A stretch of 7,253 nt of DNA from a bacterium (GTDB taxonomy: Bacteria > Bacteroidota > Bacteroidia > Cytophagales > Thermonemataceae). Under the pieces are notes generated by a model. That model was not told where the DNA came from. It was given only the letters and a program-made list of their open reading frames with translations, and did not search any database. Positions 1-4,493 of the stretch are shown here, piece by piece. The stretch is taken from the NCBI GenBank assembly GCA_025362415.1, contig JANYGM010000054.1, positions 1 to 7,253 of the forward strand, written 5' to 3'. A program made the translations under genes and the position numbers. Position 1 is the stretch's first letter; the number at the start of each line of letters is the position of its first letter.

Positions 1-2
1 CA

Positions 3-45
3 TTTTGGAGAAAATAATGATTTTTACGTTTTATTTTCTCCAAAA
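3..45. terminator. Perfect 15-bp inverted repeat, likely (bidirectional) terminator
   Basis: TTTTGGAGAAAATAA (3-17) and its exact reverse complement TTATTTTCTCCAAAA (31-45) enclose a 13-base loop. The A-rich and T-rich outer arms give a U-tract on both strands, so it could end transcription from either side. The gene it would serve lies left of the window and is not visible. The pairing is seen directly; the terminator role is inferred. Confidence 0.55.
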
Positions 46-194
46 ACTGGTATTTAAAAGCTATATTTGTTGTCGGGTGGAAACACCCAACAACACAAAG
101 TATAGCACTTTTTTAGAAATTAACATTACTGGGGGCAAGCCCAGCCCCTACATTCTAATACAAATGTTTATTTTGGTTTGTCCTGCGTAACATC
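46..194. other. Intergenic region without a supported gene
   Basis: A 61-codon open frame crosses 5-190, but it runs through the hairpins and has no recognisable protein features, so I do not call it. The stretch holds the palindrome at 68-95, a GC-rich snippet at 131-149 (GGGGGCAAGCCCAGCCCC, self-complementary in part), and at 184-195 the 12-mer TGCGTAACATCA. That 12-mer is identical to the right terminus of the element at 3961-4140, so this may be the right end of a related element whose left end lies outside the window. Confidence 0.5.
68..95. repeat. Short palindromic repeat with GAAA loop
   Basis: TGTTGTCGGGTG (68-79) and CACCCAACAACA (84-95) pair with one mismatch around a GAAA tetraloop. 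It resembles the hairpin at 1468-1491 in its GTTGT...ACAAC stem and four-base purine loop, which suggests one family of small intergenic palindromes. No gene is associated with it. Confidence 0.5.
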
Positions 195-334
195 AATTCA
201 CAATTCCTAATTCCTAATTCCTAATTCACAATTCCTAATTCACAATTCCTAATTCCTAATTCACAATTCCTAATTCATAATTCATAATTCATAATTCATA
301 ATTCCTAATTCCTAATTCATCATTCACAATTATT
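195..334 (+). repeat. Tandem 7-bp repeat array (AATTCNN), 20 units, abutting a start codon
   Basis: From 195 the sequence divides exactly into 20 heptamers: eighteen of the form AATTCAC, AATTCCT or AATTCAT, then CATTCAC and AATTATT, followed at once by the ATG at 335. The invariant part is AATTC and the last two bases vary. The array therefore makes up the whole immediate 5' region of the arginase-family gene, and no separate promoter or ribosome-binding signal is visible there. Arrays of this kind can change in copy number by slippage. Confidence 0.95.
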
Positions 335-1405
335 ATGACAAAGAAACAAATTATTGCTGCTTATGACCCCAACGGTGTGGGAAATCCTGACCATATTTTT
401 GGTTTGCCTTTTGATGAAAAAAACTGTGAAGTAATCCTTATTCCTGTGCCTTGGGAGGTTACAGTTTCTTACAATGCTGGCACTGTGGAAGGTGCAAATG
501 AGGTTTTTAATGCGTCTTTGCAGGTTGATTTGTTTGACCCAAGCATTAAAGATGCGTGGCAATTAGGTATTTTTATGCCTGAAGGAGACCAAGATATTGC
601 AGATACTTCTTACGTTTTGCGTGAAGAAGTGGAGTCTTACATCACTTGGCTAGAAGAGGGTGAAGACAAAGAAAGAAAAGATGCGGCTTACCTCGCAAAA
701 ATCCCTGCAAAAATCAATAAAGAATGCAAAAAACTCAATGATTATGTGGAAAAAACGGCTTTGGCACACCTCAAAAAGGATAAATTAGTAGGGCTTGTAG
801 GTGGCGACCATAGCACGCCACTTGGCTTTATGAAAGCCCTTGCCACAAAACACGAAAAGTTTGCTATCTTGCAAATTGATGCACATTGCGACTTGCGTGA
901 TGCGTATGAAGATTTTGAGTTTTCTCACGCTTCAATTATGCACAATGCGCTCAAAATGAAACATATAGAGAAACTCGTGCAAGTCGGAATTAGGGATTAT
1001 TGTGAAGAAGAATATGCCTATATTCAAGATTCTAAAGGACGTGTAAAGACGTTTTTTGATAAAAATATCAAAAATCAGCGTTATGAAGGCAAAACTTGGA
1101 GCGTTATCTGTGATGAAATCATTGCTGAACTACCTGAAAACGTCTATATTAGTTTTGATATTGATGGACTTGACCCAAAACTTTGCCCAAATACGGGTAC
1201 GCCTGTTCCTGGAGGTCTTGAATTTGACGAAATTATTTACTTGCTCACGAGCCTTGTAGGAAAAGGAAAGAAAATTGTTGGCTTTGATTTGGTAGAAATT
1301 GCTTCTGACGACCACACAGAATGGGACGGAAACGTAGGCGCACGCCTTTTATACAAACTTTGCAACCTTATGGCAGTGTCCAACGGCAAACTTAAATTTA
1401 ATTAA
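335..1405 (+). CDS. Arginase/agmatinase-family ureohydrolase
   Basis: A 356-residue enzyme of the ureohydrolase fold, which hydrolyses a guanidino (or formimino) group with a binuclear Mn(II) centre. All expected metal-ligand motifs are present: GGDHS with H159, DAHCD with D182, H184 and D186, and SFDIDGLDP with D275 and D277. The substrate-loop motif TGTPVPGGL follows at 287-295, and the conserved acidic residue is E321 in GFDLVE. The protein is longer than typical agmatinases or arginases of about 300 residues. The extra length lies before GGDHS and includes a highly charged Lys/Glu-rich stretch around residues 85-135. The TGTPVPGGL motif fits agmatinase (agmatine to putrescine plus urea) slightly better than formiminoglutamase, but the substrate cannot be fixed from sequence. 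The ATG at 335 follows the 7-bp array directly and no in-frame upstream ATG is evident. Short reverse-oriented repeats follow the stop. No neighbouring gene points to a pathway. Predicted cytoplasmic. Confidence 0.92.
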   Translation: MTKKQIIAAYDPNGVGNPDHIFGLPFDEKNCEVILIPVPWEVTVSYNAGTVEGANEVFNASLQVDLFDPSIKDAWQLGIFMPEGDQDIADTSYVLREEVESYITWLEEGEDKERKDAAYLAKIPAKINKECKKLNDYVEKTALAHLKKDKLVGLVGGDHSTPLGFMKALATKHEKFAILQIDAHCDLRDAYEDFEFSHASIMHNALKMKHIEKLVQVGIRDYCEEEYAYIQDSKGRVKTFFDKNIKNQRYEGKTWSVICDEIIAELPENVYISFDIDGLDPKLCPNTGTPVPGGLEFDEIIYLLTSLVGKGKKIVGFDLVEIASDDHTEWDGNVGARLLYKLCNLMAVSNGKLKFN

Positions 1406-1407
1406 TT

Positions 1408-1461
1408 GTGAATTAGGAATTGTGAATTGTGAATGAGTACAAAATGTTTAATTCACAATTC
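1408..1461 (-). repeat. 7-bp repeat units in reverse orientation downstream of the gene
   Basis: Directly after the stop codon at 1403-1405 come GTGAATT, AGGAATT, GTGAATT and GTGAATG. These are reverse complements of the AATTCNN unit found upstream of the same gene. A forward AATTCACAATTC follows at 1450-1461. The gene at 335-1405 is therefore flanked by oppositely oriented copies, which could pair in a transcript or recombine. Confidence 0.85.
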
Positions 1462-1467
1462 GTAGCG

Positions 1468-1491
1468 GTTGTTTGTGAAGACACAAACAAC
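1468..1491. repeat. Perfect 10-bp palindromic hairpin
   Basis: GTTGTTTGTG (1468-1477) and CACAAACAAC (1482-1491) are perfect reverse complements around an AAGA loop. It lacks a U-tract on the + strand, so it looks more like a palindromic intergenic repeat than a classical terminator. It is similar in design to 68-95. Confidence 0.7.
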
Positions 1492-1522
1492 GGCATTGAG
1501 AACTTGGACAAACAATGTATTT

Positions 1523-1557
1523 CATTCACAATTCACAATTCAAAATTCACAATTCAA
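1523..1557 (+). repeat. Second tandem 7-bp array ending at a start codon
   Basis: Five units (CATTCAC, AATTCAC, AATTCAA, AATTCAC, AATTCAA) run to 1557, then five A residues, then the ATG at 1563. This has the same unit and the same orientation relative to the gene as the array at 195-334. The array also happens to be open in the frame of the downstream gene, from an ATG at 1515. Confidence 0.9.
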
Positions 1558-1562
1558 AAAAA

Positions 1563-1928
1563 ATGGTTTTCTTTTTAACAATATTACTTGTTGTAGCAGT
1601 ACAAATATTCTTTGAATGGTGGTTGATGGCAGTTGTTTGCTATTTTGTAGCAGCTATTTTGGGCAAAACTGCGTGGGGAGTATTCTTTTCAGCTTTTTTT
1701 GGCGTGTTTTTTGTCTGGGCAACCAAAGCTTTTTGGGCTGATTTGCAAAATGAACAAATACTTTCTGGAAGAATAGCAGAACTTTTTGGCTTATCCGCAG
1801 GAAGTGAATGGCTTTTTGCTATTATTGCTATCATTGGAGGTATTATTGGTGCTTTTGCAGCTATTTCTGGCTATTATACAAAGCGTATTTTTATCAAAAC
1901 AAAGCCAACTTCAATTATTAGTAGATAA
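1563..1928 (+). CDS. Small integral membrane protein of unknown function
   Basis: A 121-residue hydrophobic protein that I do not recognise. Hydrophobic segments lie at about residues 3-33 (long, interrupted by E18-W19-W20, so possibly two short helices), 37-57 and 83-105. A soluble loop at 58-82 is polar and amphipathic and contains the stretch LQNEQILSGRIAELFG. The C-terminal tail from residue 107 is rich in Lys and Arg, which suggests a cytoplasmic C-terminus. A start at 1515 is possible, but its 16 extra residues are encoded by the 7-bp repeat array and would be a polar tail before the hydrophobic start. The ATG at 1563 is therefore preferred. It is probably monocistronic, because a strong terminator-like hairpin follows about 25 bases after the stop. 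No function is proposed. Confidence 0.72.
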   Translation: MVFFLTILLVVAVQIFFEWWLMAVVCYFVAAILGKTAWGVFFSAFFGVFFVWATKAFWADLQNEQILSGRIAELFGLSAGSEWLFAIIAIIGGIIGAFAAISGYYTKRIFIKTKPTSIISR

Positions 1929-1953
1929 ATTTCAATTACAGTTTTTCTTTTTT

Positions 1954-1998
1954 TAGCTTAATATACTGCATTTTGAGTATATTAAGCTATATTTTTGA
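1954..1998 (+). terminator. Intrinsic terminator-like hairpin after the membrane protein gene
   Basis: TAGCTTAATATACT (1954-1967) and AGTATATTAAGCTA (1976-1989) form a perfect 14-bp stem with an 8-base loop, followed by TATATTTTT. A T-run also precedes the left arm. The stem is AT-rich, which is usual for such a genome. It separates the membrane protein gene from the metY leader. Confidence 0.75.
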
Positions 1999-2037
1999 GC
2001 TTTTTATAAAAAAAATCAAAAAAAATATAACAAAAAA

Positions 2038-2069
2038 TTTGGAAGTAATATAAACTTCTTATACTTTTG
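2038..2069 (+). promoter_or_regulatory. Bacteroidota-type promoter of the metY transcript
   Basis: A TTTG element (2038-2041) and TACTTTTG (2062-2069) are separated by 20 bases. They match the known Bacteroidota consensus TTTG / TAnnTTTG with a 17-21 base spacer. Transcription would start near 2074-2077, about 20 bases before the riboswitch P1 stem. Seen in sequence; activity is inferred. Confidence 0.75.
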
Positions 2070-2094
2070 CAACACATTTACCAACTCACACTTG

Positions 2095-2222
2095 GTTTAT
2101 AAAGATGAAGGGAGAGATTAGGCTCTACGAACTTCAGGCAACCTCCCATTTTAGTGGCTAATTTGGAAAAGGTGCTAAATCCTACCTAAACTTATTATAA
2201 CAATATATTAGGAAAGATAAAC
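2095..2222 (+). ncRNA. SAM-I (S-box) riboswitch aptamer
   Basis: A cis-regulatory RNA that binds S-adenosylmethionine. The pairing can be traced by hand. P1 is GTTTAT (2095-2100) with ATAAAC (2217-2222). P2 is GAAG (2107-2110) with CTTC (2132-2135), plus GAG (2112-2114) with CTC (2123-2125). P3 spans 2146-2166 (CCA/TGG and TTAG/CTAA around a TGG loop). P4 is CCTAA (2185-2189) with TTAGG (2208-2212). The diagnostic pseudoknot is TAGG (2119-2122) in the P2 loop with CCTA (2181-2184). Conserved core strings include GGCAACC (2137-2143), AAGGTGCTAAATCC (2169-2182) and GGAAAGATAA (2211-2220). P3 is short. I see no clear intrinsic terminator between P1 and the next ORF, so the expression platform is unclear. 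It would repress metY when SAM is plentiful. Confidence 0.93.
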
Positions 2223-2236
2223 GAACATTCAACGAA

Positions 2237-2341
2237 ATGAAAACCACAAACTCCAACAAACAAAAACCCAACAACCTTTCAAGGTTCTCCAACCCAATTT
2301 TTACAACGCTTTGCTGCTGTTGTTGCTGTTTCTCGCTCTAA
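2237..2341 (+). CDS. Polycysteine leader peptide (upstream ORF of metY)
   Basis: A 34-codon ORF with ATG at 2237 and TAA at 2339-2341, starting 15 bases after the riboswitch P1 stem. The N-terminal two thirds is polar and basic (begins MKTTNSNKQK). The end reads TTLCCCCCCFSL, with six consecutive Cys codons at 2312-2329 in mixed TGC/TGT usage, five codons before the stop. It lies in the leader of a sulfur-assimilation gene, metY. By analogy with mycobacterial polycysteine leader ORFs, ribosomes would stall at the Cys run when cysteinyl-tRNA is scarce and so alter expression downstream. A six-base hairpin, AACCTT-TC-AAGGTT (2273-2286), lies within the ORF and would be opened by a translating ribosome. 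The next gene starts 296 bases later, but much of that gap is an apparently inserted repeat element. The ORF and Cys run are certain; translation and the regulatory role are inferred. The peptide itself need not have a function. Confidence 0.72.
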   Translation: MKTTNSNKQKPNNLSRFSNPIFTTLCCCCCCFSL

Positions 2342-2351
2342 ACACATCTTA

Positions 2352-2570
2352 AATCACGGATTTTTTAAGGATTACGCTGATTACACGGATTTTTTAATTA
2401 TACAGGTTTTTAAACTTGTTATAGTAAACCTATGTCATTCTTAATAACTTCTAAATTACAACGTTTTTTTTAAATCTATTGTAGTAATTTGTATTATTTA
2501 GTGTAATTATTTAAAAATCTGTTGTACTAAATCTATGTCATTCGTGTAATCCTTTTTAAAATCTGTGATT
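2352..2570. repeat. Inverted-repeat (MITE-like) element in the metY leader
   Basis: The left end begins AATCACGGATTTTTTAAGG (from 2352). The right end, read as reverse complement from 2570, begins AATCACAGATTTTAAAAAGG. The two arms match over about 27 bases with a few differences. Inside are degenerate direct repeats sharing the core CTATGTCATTC (at about 2429 and 2533), and GATTACACGGATTTT (2379-2393) echoes the ends. GATTACACGGATTTT-type repeats are familiar intergenic elements in Bacteroidota. No coding capacity and no clear target duplication are seen. The element is transcribed as part of the metY leader, and its arms would form a long stem in the RNA. Confidence 0.7.
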
Positions 2571-2637
2571 CTGACAATCCTCAAGAAAAAAAATACACAA
2601 TTTTCCTTATATTTTCAACAAAAACCCCCAATTTATT

Positions 2638-3960
2638 ATGTCTAATTTCAAATTTGAAACCCTACAACTACATTCAGGACAAGAAGCTGACCCTACAACT
2701 GGCTCTCGTGCAGTTCCTATCTACCAAACTACCTCTTATGTCTTCAAAAATGCCACTCACGGAGCAAATTTGTTTGCTTTAAAGGAGTTTGGAAACATCT
2801 ACACACGCCTGATGAACCCTACAACAGACGTGCTTGAGAAAAGAATTGCGGCACTTGAAGGTGGCGTGGCGGCACTTGTGGTGGCATCTGGGCAAGCTGC
2901 GCAATTTATTGCCCTAAACAATATTTTGGAGGCAGGCGACAACATTGTAAGTACCTCTTTTCTGTATGGTGGCACATACAACCAGTTTAAAGTGGCTTTT
3001 AAGCGACTTGGAATAGAGGTACAGTTTGCTGATGGCGACAAACCTGCCTCTTTTGAGGCACTTATCAACGAAAAAACTAAGGCTATTTACCTTGAAACAA
3101 TAGGAAATCCTGGTTTTAATATCCCCGACTTTGAAGAAATTGCCAAAATTGCTAAAAAACACGACATTCCTCTCGTTGTGGACAACACTTTTGGAGCTGG
3201 GGGCTACCTTTTTAGACCTTTGGAACACGGCGCAAACATTGTGGTTGCCTCTGCTACCAAATGGATTGGCGGACACGGCACAAGTGTTGGCGGTGTTATT
3301 GTTGATGGGGGGAATTATGACTGGGGAAATGGCAAATTTCCGCAATTTAGTCAGCCTTCTGAAGGTTATAATGGGCTAATTTTCAATAATGTCTTTGGAA
3401 AAAATAATCAAAATGGCTTCCCAAACATTGCTTTTATCATCAGGGCGAGAGTTGAGGGCTTGCGTGATTTTGGTCCTGCCATTAGTCCGTTTAATTCTTT
3501 CCTTTTGATACAAGGTATTGAAACGCTTTCACTTCGTGTGGAAAGAACTGTACAAAATGCCCTAGAACTTGCACAATGGTTGGAAAATCACGAGCAAGTG
3601 GAGTTCGTAAATTATCCTGGACTTGCAAGCAGTCCGTATAATGACCTCGCAAAGAAGTATTTGAAGAAGGGTTTTGGAGGTGTTTTGTCGGTTGTTCTCA
3701 AAGGTGGCAAGGAAAAAGTAGAACAATTTGTGAACAGTCTCACTTTGGTTAGCCATCTTGCTAATGTAGGCGACTCTAAGACACTTATTATTCACCCTGC
3801 AAGCACTACACATCAACAACTTTCAGAAAAAGAACAACTTTCTGCAGGTGTTCACCCAAGTTTGCTACGTGTAAGCGTGGGAATTGAGCATATTGATGAC
3901 ATTAAAGCAGATTTTCAGCAAGCATTTGAAAAGATTTTGCAGCCTGTTTTAGTTAATTAG
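2638..3960 (+). CDS. metY: O-acetylhomoserine sulfhydrylase (O-acetylhomoserine aminocarboxypropyltransferase)
   Basis: A 440-residue PLP enzyme of the Cys/Met metabolism fold that converts O-acetylhomoserine plus sulfide to homocysteine and acetate, the direct sulfhydrylation route to methionine. The PLP Schiff-base lysine is K208 in SATKWIGGHG. Other cofactor residues are visible: Y55 and R57 in YTRLMNPT (phosphate contacts from the neighbouring subunit), Y110 in FLYGGTYNQF (ring stacking) and D182 in VVDNTFGAGG (pyridine nitrogen). The length of about 430-440 and the long insertion at about residues 223-265 (DGGNYDWGNGKFPQF region) are typical of MetY rather than of cystathionine gamma-synthase (about 390). 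The ATG at 2638 is preceded by an A/T-rich leader without a Shine-Dalgarno sequence, as is normal for the phylum. It is controlled by the promoter at 2038-2069 with the S-box and polycysteine ORF in its leader. A repeat element follows the stop codon directly. Confidence 0.97.
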   Translation: MSNFKFETLQLHSGQEADPTTGSRAVPIYQTTSYVFKNATHGANLFALKEFGNIYTRLMNPTTDVLEKRIAALEGGVAALVVASGQAAQFIALNNILEAGDNIVSTSFLYGGTYNQFKVAFKRLGIEVQFADGDKPASFEALINEKTKAIYLETIGNPGFNIPDFEEIAKIAKKHDIPLVVDNTFGAGGYLFRPLEHGANIVVASATKWIGGHGTSVGGVIVDGGNYDWGNGKFPQFSQPSEGYNGLIFNNVFGKNNQNGFPNIAFIIRARVEGLRDFGPAISPFNSFLLIQGIETLSLRVERTVQNALELAQWLENHEQVEFVNYPGLASSPYNDLAKKYLKKGFGGVLSVVLKGGKEKVEQFVNSLTLVSHLANVGDSKTLIIHPASTTHQQLSEKEQLSAGVHPSLLRVSVGIEHIDDIKADFQQAFEKILQPVLVN

Positions 3961-4140
3961 TGATGTTACGCAATCCATTGTAGAGACGTTGCTTGCAACG
4001 TCTTAACGTAGAAAGTTACATTTAGCGTTAATTTAGTAATGATGCGTTTGTTTATTGCTTTAACTGTTTGTCGTTAAGACGTTGCAAGCAACGTCTCTAC
4101 AATAAATACAACAAACAAAATTATTTCTTGCGTAACATCA
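3961..4140. mobile_element. MITE-like nested inverted-repeat element inserted at the metY stop codon
   Basis: The termini are perfect 13-bp inverted repeats, TGATGTTACGCAA (3961-3973) and TTGCGTAACATCA (4128-4140). Inside is a second, perfect 32-bp inverted repeat (3977-4008 with 4072-4103). Each of its arms is itself a palindrome built on GACGTTGC-TT-GCAACGTC or the complementary form. TTAATTAG flanks both sides (3953-3960 and 4142-4149), and the match extends to TTAATTAGTGA if the element's first bases are counted. This looks like a target-site duplication, and its left copy contains the metY stop codon. There is no ORF of note, so any mobility would depend on a transposase supplied elsewhere. 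Confidence 0.8.
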
Positions 4141-4168
4141 TTTAATTAGTGAAAATTTTGAGTAAATA

Positions 4169-4201
4169 AACTCTTGGAGTAGTTTAAGTTCTCCAAGAGT
4201 T
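4169..4201 (+). terminator. Hairpin, probable original metY terminator
   Basis: AACTCTTGGAG (4169-4179) and CTCCAAGAGTT (4191-4201) form a perfect 11-bp stem around an 11-base loop. The following bases (ATATTAAAATAC) are AT-rich but not a clean U-tract. If the element at 3961-4140 is removed together with one flanking duplication, this hairpin lies about 20 bases after the metY stop, a normal terminator position. Role inferred. Confidence 0.55.
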
Positions 4202-4226
4202 ATATTAAAATACTAAAATTTTATAC

Positions 4227-4268
4227 AAATAACGAGATGTTTTATATAAATAACGAGATGTTTTGAGT
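4227..4268 (+). repeat. Two 21-bp direct repeats
   Basis: AAATAACGAGATGTTTTATAT (4227-4247, one base longer than I quote in other entries) is followed directly by a copy at 4248-4268 that shares its first 17 bases. The second copy runs into the 42-bp array, whose period is exactly twice 21. Confidence 0.8.
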
Positions 4269-4428
4269 TAAAAGACTCAAATTATATGTTATTACTGACA
4301 AACTTTGAGTTAAAAGCCTAAAATTATATGTTATTACTGACAAACTTTGAGTTAAAAGCCTAAAATTATATGTTATTACTGACAAACTTTGAGTTAAAAG
4401 CCTAAAATTATATGTTATTACTGACAAA
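4261..4428 (+). repeat. 42-bp tandem repeat, four copies, upstream of metX
   Basis: Copies lie at 4261-4302 (divergent), 4303-4344, 4345-4386 and 4387-4428. The last three are identical over all 42 bases, beginning CTTTGAGTTAAAAGCC and ending GTTATTACTGACAAA. A decayed partial copy follows from 4429. Copy 1 contains a perfect hairpin TTTGAGT / ACTCAAA (4262-4268 and 4275-4281) that the others have lost. A palindrome CTGACAA-A-TTGTCAG (4421-4435) closes the array. There are no spacers, so it is not a CRISPR array. It ends 65 bases before the metX start, and I see no convincing TAnnTTTG promoter in or after it. Confidence 0.93.
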
Positions 4429-4493
4429 TTGTCAGCAAATATCTCAAAATTATTTATAAAAAACATCAAAAATCAACAAAATACACTAAAACA

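Noticed and set aside
5..190. 61-codon plus-strand ORF
   Set aside because: It overlaps two hairpins and repeat sequence, its composition is not protein-like, and it has no recognisable motif.
1515..1562. N-terminal extension of the membrane protein gene (IHNSQFKIHNS)
   Set aside because: The residues come from the 7-bp array, and the ATG at 1563 gives a better membrane-protein start.
2095..2222. Alternative riboswitch class (SAM-II or cobalamin)
   Set aside because: The P2-loop pseudoknot, the GGTGCTAAATCC core and the four-helix arrangement fit SAM-I specifically.
2273..2302. Intrinsic terminator inside the polycysteine ORF (AACCTT-TC-AAGGTT hairpin and later TTTTT)
   Set aside because: The stem is only 6 bp and the T-run starts 11 bases after it, so it is not a convincing terminator. 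It may still be a minor structural element, noted under the leader ORF.
2914..3345. 143-residue minus-strand ORF inside metY
   Set aside because: It lies wholly within the well-supported metY coding sequence on the opposite strand and has no independent features; a shadow frame.
4261..4428. Possible CRISPR array
   Set aside because: The 42-bp copies are directly adjacent with no spacers, and no cas genes are present.
4242..4469. Minus-strand 75-residue ORF with a 14-residue repeat (LSVITYNFRLLTQ type)
   Set aside because: It is the translation of the 42-bp tandem array; the period is divisible by three, so any stop-free frame repeats. No start context or protein features support it.
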